A stretch of DNA of 64,000 nt from Actinoallomurus sp963850195 (GCA_963850195.1 CAWKKD010000005.1:992001-1056000), one strand, 5' to 3'; positions 23,729 through 32,327 are shown, numbered from the stretch's first letter. Program-made: numbers and translations. The notes: generated by a model from the letters alone, not told the origin.

Positions 23729-24453
23729 GCGGAGCCTCCGACCGTCGCGAGCGCCGCCTCGAGCGTGAACGCGCCCGCGTACAACGCCTTGCCGACGATC
23801 GCGCCCTCGACGCCGTCCGCGACCAGCCCGGAGAGGGCGCGCAGGTCGTCCAGTGAGGAGATGCCGCCGGAGGCGACCACCGGCCGGTCGGTACGCGCGC
23901 AGACCTGGCGGAGCAGGTCGGTGTTGGGCCCCTTCAGCGTGCCGTCCTTCGTGACGTCGGTGACGACGTAGCGCGGGCAGCCGTCGGCCTCGAGCCGGTC
24001 GAGGACCTCCCACAGGTCGCCGCCCTCGCGGGTCCAGCCGCGCGCCGCGAGCGTCGTGCCGCGTACGTCGAGCCCGACCGCGATCCGGTCCCCGTGCTCG
24101 GCGATGATCTTGCGGCACCAGTCCGGGTTCTCCAACGCGGCGGTGCCGATGTTGACGCGCGCGCAGCCGGTCGAGAGCGCGGCGGCGAGGGAGTCGTCGT
24201 CGCGGATCCCGCCGGACAGCTCCACCTTCACCTCGAGCCGGCCGGTCACGTCGGCGAGCAGTTCCCGGTTGGACCCGCGCCCGAAGGCGGCGTCCAGGTC
24301 GACCAGGTGGATCCACTCCGCGCCCGCGGCCTGCCAGGCCAGGGCCGCGTCGAGCGGCTCCCCGTAGGACGTCTCGGTACCGGCCTCACCCTGCACGAGG
24401 CGTACGGCCCGGCCCCCGGCGACATCGACGGCGGGCAACAGGACAAGTGACAT
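23725..24453 (-). CDS. priA: Bifunctional ProFAR / phosphoribosylanthranilate isomerase
   Basis: 242 residues, TIM barrel of the HisA family. In actinomycetes this PriA form also performs the TrpF reaction, linking histidine and tryptophan synthesis. Catalytic aspartates are in 'LLPAVDVAGGRAVRLVQG' (about residue 10) and 'YVVTDVTKDGTLKGPN' (about 175). The phosphate sites 'ELSGGIRDD' and 'VASGGISS' are intact. Its ATG (24453) has GGAGG 6 nt upstream, inside the preceding small-protein gene. Dual specificity is inferred from lineage; no separate trpF is visible. Confidence 0.94.
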   Translation of the reverse strand: MSLVLLPAVDVAGGRAVRLVQGEAGTETSYGEPLDAALAWQAAGAEWIHLVDLDAAFGRGSNRELLADVTGRLEVKVELSGGIRDDDSLAAALSTGCARVNIGTAALENPDWCRKIIAEHGDRIAVGLDVRGTTLAARGWTREGGDLWEVLDRLEADGCPRYVVTDVTKDGTLKGPNTDLLRQVCARTDRPVVASGGISSLDDLRALSGLVADGVEGAIVGKALYAGAFTLEAALATVGGSA

Positions 24454-24786
24454 TCACGACCTCCGGTCGAACACGAGCGTGATGAACACCGGGACCAGGA
24501 AAGCCGACAGGAGCAGCACGGCGATGCGCCCGGTCCAGGATGGGAGATTGATCCAGGCCACCACTTGGACGAGCAGGAACGCCACCAGCACGATGGCGTT
24601 CTGCTCGCGGCGGCGGCGCGCGAGGATTCCGCCGGGGCGGCCAGAGCGGCGCGGCACGAACCGCGTCAGGCGCGCGAAACGCGCGTGGCGGCGGGCCTGG
24701 CGTGCGTCACGGCGGGCGCGCTCGGCCGCGGCGCGCTCCCGCTCGGCCTCGCGCTCCGCGCGGCGCCGTTGGCGTTCTTTGCTCAT
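24454..24786 (-). CDS. Small membrane protein of the his operon
   Basis: 110 residues. The N-terminal half is extremely basic and probably a long helix (Arg/Glu/Ala-rich, about residues 1-50). Two hydrophobic segments follow ('AIVLVAFLLVQVVAWINL', 'RIAVLLLSAFLVPVFITLVF'). It starts at ATG 24786, overlapping the hisH stop by 4 bp, and ends next to priA. I do not recognise a functional family. Position suggests cotranslation with the his genes, but not an enzymatic role. Confidence 0.8.
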   Translation of the reverse strand: MSKERQRRRAEREAERERAAAERARRDARQARRHARFARLTRFVPRRSGRPGGILARRRREQNAIVLVAFLLVQVVAWINLPSWTGRIAVLLLSAFLVPVFITLVFDRRS

Positions 24787-25412
24787 GACAGCGTCGACAG
24801 CCAGTTCTTCAGCACCTGCGCCCCGGCGTCTCCGGACTTCTCCGGATGGAACTGGGTGGCGCACAGCGCGCCGTTCTCCACGGCGGCGACGAACCGCTCG
24901 CCGTGCTCGGACCAGGTCACCAGCGGCGCGGTGAACCGGCCCGGCTCCAGCTCCCAGCGGCGTACGCCGTAGGAGTGCACGAAGTAGAACCGCGTGTCCG
25001 CGTCGATACCGTCGAACAGCACGGAGCCGTCCGGTACGTCGAGGGTGTTCCAGCCCATGTGCGGCAGGATCGGGGCCTCGAGCCGCTCCACCGAGCCCGG
25101 CCACTCGGCGCAGCCGTCCGTGGTGATGCCGTGCTCGACGCCCTTCTCGAACAGGATCTGCATGCCGACGCAGATGCCCAGCACCGGTCGGCCCCCGGAC
25201 AGGCGGCGGCCGATGAGCTGCTCGCCCCGGACGCCGCGCAGGCCGTTCATGCACGCCGCGAACGCCCCGACGCCCGGCACGACCAGGCCGTCGGCCTCGA
25301 GCGCCGTGTCGAAGTCTGCGGTGACGGTCACGTCGGCGCCGGCGCGGGCGATGGCCCGTTCCGCCGAGCGCAGGTTGCCCGACCCGTAGTCGAGGACGAC
25401 GATCTTCTTCAC
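24783..25412 (-). CDS. hisH: Imidazole glycerol phosphate synthase glutaminase subunit
   Basis: 209-residue class I glutamine amidotransferase that supplies ammonia to HisF. The nucleophile cysteine is in 'VLGICVGMQILF' (about residue 80), and the His-Glu pair in 'CATQFHPEKSGDAG' (about residue 187). The oxyanion loop 'VVPGVGAFAACM' is present. ATG at 25412 overlaps hisB by 4 bp. Cytoplasmic, acts as HisH-HisF heterodimer. Confidence 0.97.
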   Translation of the reverse strand: MKKIVVLDYGSGNLRSAERAIARAGADVTVTADFDTALEADGLVVPGVGAFAACMNGLRGVRGEQLIGRRLSGGRPVLGICVGMQILFEKGVEHGITTDGCAEWPGSVERLEAPILPHMGWNTLDVPDGSVLFDGIDADTRFYFVHSYGVRRWELEPGRFTAPLVTWSEHGERFVAAVENGALCATQFHPEKSGDAGAQVLKNWLSTLS

Positions 25413-26029
25413 AGCGCGCCCTTGGTGGACGGGATGCCGTGCGCGCGGGGGTCACGTTCGCACGCGTCACGCAGGGCGCGGGCCAGGGCCTTGAACTGGG
25501 CCTCGACGATGTGGTGCGCGTTGCGCCCGTACGGGACGTGCACGTGCAGGCAGATCGCGGCGTTGAAGACCAACGCCTCGAAGATGTGCCGGGTCATGGT
25601 CGTGTCGTAGTCCGGGCCGATCATCGGGGCGATGCCCTCGGGCTCGGTGTGCACGAGGTAGGGACGGCCGGACAGGTCGACCGTGACCTGGGCGAGGGTC
25701 TCGTCTAGCGGGACGCTGGCATTCGCGAACCGCCGGATGCCGGACTTGTCGCCGAGCGCCTGCCGGAACGCCTGCCCGAGCGCGATCGCGGTGTCCTCGA
25801 TCGTGTGGTGGCTGTCGATGTGCAGGTCACCGGCGGTCTTGACGTTCACGTCGAACGACCCGTGCTTGCCGAGCTGCGCGAGCATGTGGTCGAAGAACCC
25901 GACCCCGGTCGCCACGTCGACCTGGCCGGTGCCGTCGAGGTCGACCTCGACCACGACCCGGGTCTCCTTGGTGCCACGCTCGACACGGCCGGTGCGCCTC
26001 CTCGGCTCGCCCACGGCGGAACCGCTCAT
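25409..26029 (-). CDS. hisB: Imidazoleglycerol-phosphate dehydratase
   Basis: 206 residues from ATG 26029, which overlaps the hisC stop by 4 bp; a longer in-frame extension lies inside hisC and is rejected. Manganese-binding motifs are duplicated as expected: 'GFFDHMLAQLGKHG', 'IDSHHTIEDTAIALG' and 'GRNAHHIVEAQFKALAR'. Monofunctional dehydratase as usual in actinomycetes. Removes water from IGP to give imidazole acetol phosphate. Confidence 0.97.
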   Translation of the reverse strand: MSGSAVGEPRRRTGRVERGTKETRVVVEVDLDGTGQVDVATGVGFFDHMLAQLGKHGSFDVNVKTAGDLHIDSHHTIEDTAIALGQAFRQALGDKSGIRRFANASVPLDETLAQVTVDLSGRPYLVHTEPEGIAPMIGPDYDTTMTRHIFEALVFNAAICLHVHVPYGRNAHHIVEAQFKALARALRDACERDPRAHGIPSTKGAL

Positions 26030-27099
26030 CGACTCTCCTCCAACGCGGCGCGGAACGCCGCCATCTCCTCGGGCGTGCCGATGCTCACCCGCAGCCACTC
26101 CGGTGGCCCGACCTCGCGGATCAGCACGCCGTGGTCAAGGATCCCCTGCCAGACCTGACGCCGGTCGGGGAACCGGCCGAACAACACGAAGTTCGCGTCG
26201 GAGTCGGCCACCTCCATGCCCTCGCCCCGCAGCCAGGCGACGAGCGCGTCACGCTCGGCGCGCAGCGCGTCGACGGCGCCGAGCAGCTCCGCCTGGTGCG
26301 CGATCGCGGTGCGCGCGACCGTCTGGGTGACCGCCGACAGGTGGTAGGGCAGGCGTACGAGCTGCAACGCGTCGATCACCGTCGGGTCCGCGGCGAGGTA
26401 GCCGACGCGGGTGCCCGCCATGGCGAAGGCCTTCGACATCGTACGGGTGACGATCAGTCGCTGGTTGCCGGGCAGCAGGCTCAGCGCGCTCGGCGTGCCC
26501 GCGCGACGGAACTCGGCGTACGCCTCGTCGACGACGACCATGCCGGGGGCGACTCGCAGCACGGCCTCGATGGCCTCGAGTGGCAGCGACGTGCCCGTCG
26601 GGTTGTTCGGCGAGGTCAGGAAGACCACGTCCGGCCGGTGTTGCTCGATCGCGGCCACTGCGGCGCTCGCCTCGAGCCCGAAGTCCTCGTCGCGGTGCGC
26701 GTCGATCCACGCGGTGCCGCTGACGGCGGTGATGATCGGGTGCATCGAGTAGGACGGCTCGAACCCCATGGCGCTGCGTCCCGGCCCGCCGAACGCCTGC
26801 AGGATCTGCTGGATGATCTCGTTGGAGCCGTTGGCGGCCCAGATCTGCCCGGCGGTGAGCCCGTACCCGAGGTAGTCGGCGAGGTCCTTGCGCAGCTCGA
26901 CCGCGTCGCGGTCGGGGTAGCGGTTGAGGCTGCCGGCCACCGCGGTGACCGCGCGGGACAGGTGCTCGATCAGCCCCGGCGACGGCGGGTAGGGGTTCTC
27001 GTTCGTGTTGAGGCGCACCGGGACGTCGAGCTGCGGCGCGCCGTACGGCGAGCGCCCCCGGAGGTCGTCGCGGATCGGCAGGTCGGCGATCGAGGTCAT
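26026..27099 (-). CDS. hisC: Histidinol-phosphate aminotransferase
   Basis: 357-residue class I/II PLP aminotransferase. The N-terminal 'VRLNTNENPYPPSPGLIEHL' is typical of HisC; the PLP lysine is in 'RTMSKAFAMAGTRVGYL' (about residue 219). 'SPNNPTGT' and 'VVDEAYAEF' mark the cofactor pocket. The ATG at 27099 has GAGGAG 7 nt upstream. It transfers an amino group from glutamate to imidazole acetol phosphate. It follows hisD by 23 bp. Confidence 0.96.
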   Translation of the reverse strand: MTSIADLPIRDDLRGRSPYGAPQLDVPVRLNTNENPYPPSPGLIEHLSRAVTAVAGSLNRYPDRDAVELRKDLADYLGYGLTAGQIWAANGSNEIIQQILQAFGGPGRSAMGFEPSYSMHPIITAVSGTAWIDAHRDEDFGLEASAAVAAIEQHRPDVVFLTSPNNPTGTSLPLEAIEAVLRVAPGMVVVDEAYAEFRRAGTPSALSLLPGNQRLIVTRTMSKAFAMAGTRVGYLAADPTVIDALQLVRLPYHLSAVTQTVARTAIAHQAELLGAVDALRAERDALVAWLRGEGMEVADSDANFVLFGRFPDRRQVWQGILDHGVLIREVGPPEWLRVSIGTPEEMAAFRAALEESR

Positions 27100-27122
27100 G
27101 GCGGGCTCCTCACGGTCGCCGG

Positions 27123-28454
27123 TCACCGCGCGTCCCGGTCGTCGGGGTTCATGGGTGCGGATCCTCCGAAGCGTGCGGTGACGGCGGCGCCGTGGGCGGG
27201 CAGGTCCTCGGCCTCGGCCAGCGTGACGACGCGTCGCGCCGCCTCGGCGAGCGCGGACTCGTCGTAGTCGATGACGTGGATCCCGCGCAGGAAGGTCTGT
27301 ACGGACAGCCCGCTCGAGTGGCAGGCGCAGCCGCCGGTGGGCAGGACGTGGTTGGAGCCGGCCAGGTAGTCGCCCAGCGAGACCGGCGAGTAGCGCCCGA
27401 TGAAGATCGCGCCGGCGTTGCGGACCCGCGCGGCCACCGCGTGGGCGTCCGCGGTCTGGATCTCCAGGTGCTCGGCGGCGTAGGCGTCGACGACCCGCAG
27501 GCCGGCCGCCACGTCGTCGACGAGCACGATGCCGGACTGGCGGCCGGCGAGGGCCTCGGTGATGCGCTCGGTGTGCTTGGTCCGCTCGACCTGGCCGGGC
27601 AGCTCGCGCTCGACCGCGTCGGCCAGCTCGGGCGAGTCCGTGACCAGGACCGCGGCGGCCAGCGTGTCGTGCTCGGCCTGGCTGATCAGGTCGGCGGCGA
27701 CGTCGACCGGGTCGGCCGTGCCGTCCGCGAGGATCGCGATCTCCGTGGGCCCGGCCTCGGAGTCGATGCCGATCACGCCCTTGAGAAGGCGCTTCGCCGC
27801 GGCGACCCAGATGTTGCCGGGGCCGGTGACCAGGTCGACCGGCCGGCAGTCCTCGGTGCCGTAGGCGAACATGGCCACCGCCTGCGCGCCGCCCGCGGCG
27901 TACACCTCGTCGACGCCGAGCAGCGCGCACGCGGCGAGGATCGCCGGGTGCGGCAGCCCGCCGAACTCCTTCTGCGCCGGCGACGTGACGGCCAGCGAGC
28001 CGACCCCCGCCTCCTGGGCGGGTACGACGTTCATCACCACGCTGGACGGGTAGACGGCCTTGCCGCCCGGGACGTAGAGCCCGACGCGCCCGACCGGCAC
28101 CCAGCGCTCGGTCACGGTGCCGCCCGGCACGACCTGCGTGGTCACGTCGGTACGGCGCTGCTCGCGGTGGACCAGGCGGGCCCGGCGTACGCACTCCTCC
28201 AGCGCGTCGCGCACGGCGGGGTCGAGCTCGTCCAGGGCCCGGTGGATCGCCTCCGCCGGAACCCGCGCCGACTCGCGGTCCACACCGTCGAAACGTGCGG
28301 TGTACTCCCGTACGGCCGCGGCGCCGCGATGGCGTACGTCATCGCAGATGGGCCGGACCTTCTCCAGGGCGGCCTCGACGTCGAGCTCGGCTCGCGGAAG
28401 CACGGAGCGCAGGTCGCCGGGAAGCGACCCTCGCAGATCGATACGGGAAATCAC
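27123..28454 (-). CDS. hisD: Histidinol dehydrogenase
   Basis: 443-residue zinc- and NAD-dependent enzyme for the last two steps of histidine synthesis. Conserved blocks are 'VGRVGLYVPGGKAVYPSSV', 'YAAGGAQAVAMFAYGT', 'VDLVTGPGNIWVAAAKRL', 'DSEAGPTEIAILAD', the zinc ligands in 'LISQAEHD', and the catalytic Glu-His in 'AEHLEIQT'. It starts at GTG 28454 and is the first gene of the operon. A TAGACT hexamer ends exactly 6 nt before the GTG, so the mRNA is probably leaderless. Confidence 0.97.
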   Translation of the reverse strand: MISRIDLRGSLPGDLRSVLPRAELDVEAALEKVRPICDDVRHRGAAAVREYTARFDGVDRESARVPAEAIHRALDELDPAVRDALEECVRRARLVHREQRRTDVTTQVVPGGTVTERWVPVGRVGLYVPGGKAVYPSSVVMNVVPAQEAGVGSLAVTSPAQKEFGGLPHPAILAACALLGVDEVYAAGGAQAVAMFAYGTEDCRPVDLVTGPGNIWVAAAKRLLKGVIGIDSEAGPTEIAILADGTADPVDVAADLISQAEHDTLAAAVLVTDSPELADAVERELPGQVERTKHTERITEALAGRQSGIVLVDDVAAGLRVVDAYAAEHLEIQTADAHAVAARVRNAGAIFIGRYSPVSLGDYLAGSNHVLPTGGCACHSSGLSVQTFLRGIHVIDYDESALAEAARRVVTLAEAEDLPAHGAAVTARFGGSAPMNPDDRDAR

Positions 28455-28460
28455 CTGATC

Positions 28461-28533
28461 AGTCTACGAAGGACGCCCCCCGCCCCGGGCGCGGGTCTCA
28501 GGAATCGAGACGCGAATACCTGGATTCGAGACG
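28461..28533 (-). promoter_or_regulatory. his operon promoter with GTCTC/GAGAC sites
   Basis: Minus-strand TANNNT hexamer TAGACT (28466-28461) lies 6 nt before the hisD GTG, as for leaderless transcripts. Upstream lies GTCTCAGGAATCGAGAC (28495-28511, arms GTCTC/GAGAC) and a further half-site GATTCGAGACG (28523-28533). A very similar 17-bp element occurs at 41318-41334. No histidine-rich leader ORF was found. Confidence 0.5.
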
Positions 28534-28540
28534 TTTGCGA

Positions 28541-29356
28541 TCAGGTCGGCGGCCAGGCGCGAAGTTCGCCGTCGAGGACCGTGACGGCACTTCCCGTCAG
28601 TGTGACGCGGTCGTCGGCGACCACGACGCCGACCCGCCCCCCACGCGGCGACGCCTGGTACGCGCTCAGCTCGGTGCGTCCCAGCCGGCCGGCCCAGTAG
28701 GGGCCCAGCATGCAGTGCGCGGAGCCGGTCACCGGATCCTCGGGGATGCCGACGGCCGGGCCGAAGAAACGCGAGATGAAGGCGTACGGCGTGTCGGGCG
28801 CGCCCTCGGCCGTCACGCAGACCCCGCGGGCGTCGATCCGGCCGAGGACCGCCATGTCGGGTGCGACCGCCTCGACGGCCGCGGCGTCCTCGAGGATGAC
28901 GAGAAGGTCCTCCTGGTCGTTGCGCCCGGTCCACAGGGGACGGACCCCGAGCGCGTCGGCCAGGCCGGACGGCGGGTCGATCTCGTCCGCCGGGCAGGCC
29001 GGGAAGTCCATGGTGATCACGCCGTCCGCCCGGCTGACGGTCAGCACGCCGCTGTGCAGGGTGCGGAACCGGATCGGCCGGTCGGCGGGTACGGCGCCGG
29101 TCTCGTACAGCACGTGCGCGGCGCCGAGCGTGGCGTGCCCGCAGAGCGCCACCTCGACCTGGGGGGTGAACCAGCGCAGCTCGAAGTCGGCCTCGGGGTC
29201 ATCGATCGGCCTGGGGAAGGCGGTCTCGGAGAGGTTCATCTCCATGGCGACCCGCTGCATCCAGCCGGGTTCGGCGGGCTCGGCCAGCACGCACACGGCG
29301 GCGGGGTTGCCGGCGAAGGGACGGTCGGCGAAGGCGTCCACCACATGAATGCGCAT
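28541..29356 (-). CDS. PhzF family isomerase/epimerase
   Basis: 271 residues of the diaminopimelate-epimerase-like fold. The catalytic glutamate is in 'MNLSETAFPRPI' (about residue 45). Other family blocks are 'VVDAFADRPFAGNPAAVCVL', 'EVALCGHATLGAAHVL' and 'EDPVTGSAHCMLGPYWAGRL'. The substrate of most PhzF homologues is unknown, and no phenazine genes are nearby. It ends 86 bp upstream of hisD on the same strand, but the hisD promoter in the gap suggests separate transcription. Confidence 0.92.
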   Translation of the reverse strand: MRIHVVDAFADRPFAGNPAAVCVLAEPAEPGWMQRVAMEMNLSETAFPRPIDDPEADFELRWFTPQVEVALCGHATLGAAHVLYETGAVPADRPIRFRTLHSGVLTVSRADGVITMDFPACPADEIDPPSGLADALGVRPLWTGRNDQEDLLVILEDAAAVEAVAPDMAVLGRIDARGVCVTAEGAPDTPYAFISRFFGPAVGIPEDPVTGSAHCMLGPYWAGRLGRTELSAYQASPRGGRVGVVVADDRVTLTGSAVTVLDGELRAWPPT

Positions 29357-29418
29357 TCCGTCACCCTAAGACGTGTCCGCCCAAATCCCCCGGCGCCAAC
29401 CGTCCGCCGGGATAAGGG

Positions 29419-29580
29419 TCAGGCGCCGCGGGCGTAAGAGTCGAACCCGGCCGGGTCCTCGCGGGGCTCGCGGGGGTGACCGGTGGAGGCGTCCCAGCGG
29501 CGCGGTCGGGCCACGATCCAGCCGAGGATGAAGCCTACGGACAGACTCGCCACGCTCAGGAAGAGCAGGTTCAGCCACAT
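29419..29580 (-). CDS. Small single-span membrane protein
   Basis: 53 residues from ATG 29580, with GGAGG 6 nt upstream, which excludes the longer frame to 29604. A single hydrophobic segment ('LNLLFLSVASLSVGFILGWI') is followed by a basic patch and a Pro/Glu/Asp-rich cytoplasmic tail. No family recognised. It lies 62 bp downstream of the phzF-like gene's 5' side on the same strand (upstream of it), so the two could be cotranscribed. Confidence 0.65.
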   Translation of the reverse strand: MWLNLLFLSVASLSVGFILGWIVARPRRWDASTGHPREPREDPAGFDSYARGA

Positions 29581-29828
29581 GAAGGGCCTCCGCGAGGAGA
29601 GCACCGGCGGGGAGTACCGCCGTACCGCGGGCCGACAGCCTCGCGGATCATCAGACGCTAACGCCGCATGCCAGGCGATTGTGTGGCGCTTGACGCGATC
29701 TAGCTCAAGGTGACTAGGGTCACATCACCCTCCGAATGCACATCCGGACGTGTTCTTTGCGTTGTGGAACGAAAGTGCCCGCAAAGCGGCGATGAGCGAA
29801 GATCGCTCCGAACCCGTACTCTGACGCC

Positions 29829-30491
29829 GTGACCGAACGGCTGCCGATATTCCCGCTCGGCGCCGTGCTCTTCCCAGGTCTGGTCCTGCCCCTGCAGATC
29901 TTCGAAGAGCGATACCGGCGCCTCCTCGCCGACCTGCTCGAAAGCGACGAGCCACGGCGTTTCGGCGTCGTCTCCATCGAGTTCGGCCACGAGGTCGGCG
30001 ACGGCGCCGCCCGGCGGCTCGCCGAGGTCGGCTGCGTGGCCGAGATCCGCGGCGTACAGGAGCACGACGACGGGCGTTTCGACATCGTCACGACCGGCGG
30101 AACCCGGTTCCGTCTCGGCGACGTCGACGACTCCCTGCCCTACCTCACGGCCGAGATCACCACGCTCCCGGACGAGGACGGGCCCGGCGCGGAGAGTGCC
30201 GCCGAGGCCGTCGGCCGGGCGTTCCGCCGCTACTGCGAACGCCTGATCGAACACGGGGCCGAGGTCGCCGACATGGACGAGCTCCCCACAGAGCCCGTGG
30301 AGCTGTCCTATCTCGTGGCGGCATCCGCCATTTTGGACCGTTCCGACAAGCAGCGTCTCCTCGAGGCCGAACACGCCGCGGCACGGCTCCACCTGGAATA
30401 CGAGTTGCTCCGGCAGGAGAATCGCCTGCTCGAGGCCTTTCCGGCGGTTCCCGCGTCGGAGTTCCTGGGCGGCGGCGTCAGCCTCAACTGA
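29829..30491 (+). CDS. LON substrate-binding domain protein
   Basis: 220 residues consisting of the Lon N-terminal (substrate-recognition) domain without ATPase or protease parts. The start 'ERLPIFPLGAVLFPGLVLPL' with 'QIFEERYRRLLADLLES' is diagnostic. A helical tail (about 140-205) follows. These stand-alone LON-domain proteins have no settled function; substrate or partner binding is likely. GTG at 29829 is preceded by TACTCT with a 6-nt gap, so the transcript is probably leaderless. Confidence 0.93.
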   Translation: MTERLPIFPLGAVLFPGLVLPLQIFEERYRRLLADLLESDEPRRFGVVSIEFGHEVGDGAARRLAEVGCVAEIRGVQEHDDGRFDIVTTGGTRFRLGDVDDSLPYLTAEITTLPDEDGPGAESAAEAVGRAFRRYCERLIEHGAEVADMDELPTEPVELSYLVAASAILDRSDKQRLLEAEHAAARLHLEYELLRQENRLLEAFPAVPASEFLGGGVSLN

Positions 30492-30551
30492 GAGCCCACG
30501 CCGAATGGGCGTCGGATCAGGTGGGCTCCAAGCACCGGAAGGAGAGTCACG

Positions 30552-31061
30552 GTGGCATCGAGCCGGAAGTCCGGCGCCAAGGGCACGCCCGCGACCGTGG
30601 CGGCGTCGGGTGCCGGGGTCGCGTTCACGCTGCACCCCTACGACGCCGACCGGGGCGACGAGTCGTACGGCGAGGCCGCGGCCCAGGCCCTCGGCGTACC
30701 GCACGACCGCCTCTTCAAGACGCTGGTCACCGAGGTGGACGGCGGGCTGACCGTCGCGGTCGTCCCGGTCTCGTCCTCGCTCGACCTCAAGGCGCTCGCG
30801 GGCGCGGCCGGCGGCAAGCGCGCCGCGATGGCCGACCCGGTGCAGGCCGAACGCGTCACGGGCTACGTGCGTGGCGGAATCAGCCCGCTGGGACAGCGCA
30901 AGGCCCTGCCGACGGTGGTCGACGCCTCGGCGTCAGGATTCGCCACGATCTACGTCTCGGCCGGGCGGCGTGGCCTGCAGATCGAGCTCGCCCCCGGCGA
31001 CCTGATCCGCCTCACCCGCGCCTCCGTAGCCGAGATCGCTCGCCGCCGCTCGTCGGCGTGA
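30552..31061 (+). CDS. ybaK: Cys-tRNA(Pro)/Cys-tRNA(Cys) deacylase, YbaK type
   Basis: 169-residue trans-editing protein that removes cysteine from mischarged tRNA-Pro. The YbaK signature is intact: 'FTLHPYDADRGDESYGEAAA', 'RLFKTLVTEVDGGLTVAVVP' with the key lysine, 'KALAGAAGGKRAAMADP' and 'GGISPLGQRKALPTVVD'. It starts at GTG 30552 with AAGGAGA 8 nt upstream. Its 3' 129 bp overlap the antisense DUF2567-like gene. Confidence 0.93.
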   Translation: MASSRKSGAKGTPATVAASGAGVAFTLHPYDADRGDESYGEAAAQALGVPHDRLFKTLVTEVDGGLTVAVVPVSSSLDLKALAGAAGGKRAAMADPVQAERVTGYVRGGISPLGQRKALPTVVDASASGFATIYVSAGRRGLQIELAPGDLIRLTRASVAEIARRRSSA

Positions 31062-31544
31062 CTCGCGCCCGGCCACGTCGAGTGCCTCCAGGAGCCCGAA
31101 GGCCACCAGCGCGATCAGCGGCCAGGTGATCAGCACGCCCGAGGCGTGCAGGTCGAGAGCGGCCTTGACGGTGGCGCCGTCGTGGCCGGTATGCAGGACG
31201 TGCCGGAACGTGGACAGGCCGATCCCGTGGCCCAGGCGCCAGGTCGCGACGGAGGCGGCGCCGCCGCCCACGGCGAGGGCCGCGAGCAGCCCCATCTCAC
31301 GGAGCCGTCCGGCCAGGAAGTAGGCCAGGAGGCCGCAGAGCAGCCCCATCACCGCGGTCAGCACCGCGAACCAGCCGTCGGCCGCGATCCACGTCTGCGC
31401 TTCCGGATCACCGAGGTACGGCTTGCCGCCGATGATGACGTACGTCGTACGGGGCGCCACCTCGGCCCACAACAGGCCGATCGGGATTCCGAGGATCGCG
31501 ATGATCAGAGTTGCCGCCGCGCCGATCCGAAGCTGGCCGGCCAT
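30933..31544 (-). CDS. DUF2567-like membrane protein
   Basis: 203 residues from ATG 31544. Four hydrophobic segments are visible, with the family-like loop 'LLWAEVAPRTTYVIIGGKPY' leading to 'ADGWFAVLTAVMGLLCGLLA', 'VGGGAASVATWRLGHGIGL' and 'ASGVLITWPLIALVAFGLLE'. The role of DUF2567 is unknown. The last 40 residues are charged, lie antisense to the ybaK gene (129-bp overlap) and may be a non-conserved tail. Confidence 0.78.
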   Translation of the reverse strand: MAGQLRIGAAATLIIAILGIPIGLLWAEVAPRTTYVIIGGKPYLGDPEAQTWIAADGWFAVLTAVMGLLCGLLAYFLAGRLREMGLLAALAVGGGAASVATWRLGHGIGLSTFRHVLHTGHDGATVKAALDLHASGVLITWPLIALVAFGLLEALDVAGRESRRRAAASDLGYGGAGEADQVAGGELDLQATPPGRDVDRGES

Positions 31545-31643
31545 CCGATCTCCCCCCGTGGTTGATGATCGCAGCGTAGCGTCACGTGGGTACCCACATC
31601 GACCCGCTCCGTGACGCCCTTCCACTGAGATAGTGTGCCCGCC

Positions 31644-32327
31644 ATGTCTGGATTCAGCCCGGCGTTCGAGCGGCTGGGGGCCGCTTACGCGGCGATCGCC
31701 GCCCAGCAGCAGGAAGCCCTCGTCGACTTCCTTCCTGCCGCGGACTGGAGTGCCGACCTCACGACCGGCACCTACACCCAGGGCGAGGTGACCCTCCGGG
31801 TCGCACTGCTCGGCAGCTTCGCCGAAGAGGGGCGTAGCTGGCTCTGGGGATGGGCCAACCCGCAGTTCGGCCCCGATCATCCGGCGGTCGTGAACCCGAG
31901 CGCGATCGGCGCCCGCCTCGGCGTCGCCGAGCTCTCCGAGCCCGAGCTGGATTTGGCCTGGTACGAGGGTCCGGCGCGCAACGGCGGCGACATGGTCGCC
32001 ATGGCCACTACCGGACTGATCGGCTCGTCCGGCACGATCCCGGGCCGCTACGACGGCGGCGTCGCCTACTTCGCGATCCAGGACCCGGCCGCGCCGATCG
32101 CCGGCTGGGACCCGATCACCGCGGCCCGGATGATCACGAGCGGCATCTCGCTGTTCCCCGCCGACCATCGGCTGACCGTGACCCGCTTCTTCAGCCATCA
32201 CCGGCTTCCGTACGAGGAGACCGAGCTGACGATCACCGCGACGCTGCCGGAGGGCGGCACGTGCGTCGCGGAGTTCGACGACGACGACCGCTTCATGTCC
32301 CTGTCGATGGAGCTCGGCGTCCGCTGA
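31644..32327 (+). CDS. DUF6882-like cytoplasmic protein
   Basis: 227 residues from ATG 31644; a TAGTGT hexamer ends 7 nt before it, which suggests leaderless expression and argues against the GTG at 31635. The 'LRVALLGSFAEEGRSWLWGW' with 'ANPQFG' stretch is the landmark of the DUF6882 group. No signal peptide or membrane segment. The function is unknown. It ends exactly one base before the stop of the convergent rhomboid gene. Confidence 0.75.
   Translation: MSGFSPAFERLGAAYAAIAAQQQEALVDFLPAADWSADLTTGTYTQGEVTLRVALLGSFAEEGRSWLWGWANPQFGPDHPAVVNPSAIGARLGVAELSEPELDLAWYEGPARNGGDMVAMATTGLIGSSGTIPGRYDGGVAYFAIQDPAAPIAGWDPITAARMITSGISLFPADHRLTVTRFFSHHRLPYEETELTITATLPEGGTCVAEFDDDDRFMSLSMELGVR

Noticed and set aside
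26026..28194. HisC apparently extended to 722 residues
   Set aside because: The extra N-terminal part lies in the hisD gene in another frame and is Arg/Gly-rich; ATG 27099 with a good ribosome-binding site gives a normal 357-residue HisC.
27192..28700. Long plus-strand open frame opposite hisD
   Set aside because: Antisense shadow of hisD; composition is not that of a real protein.
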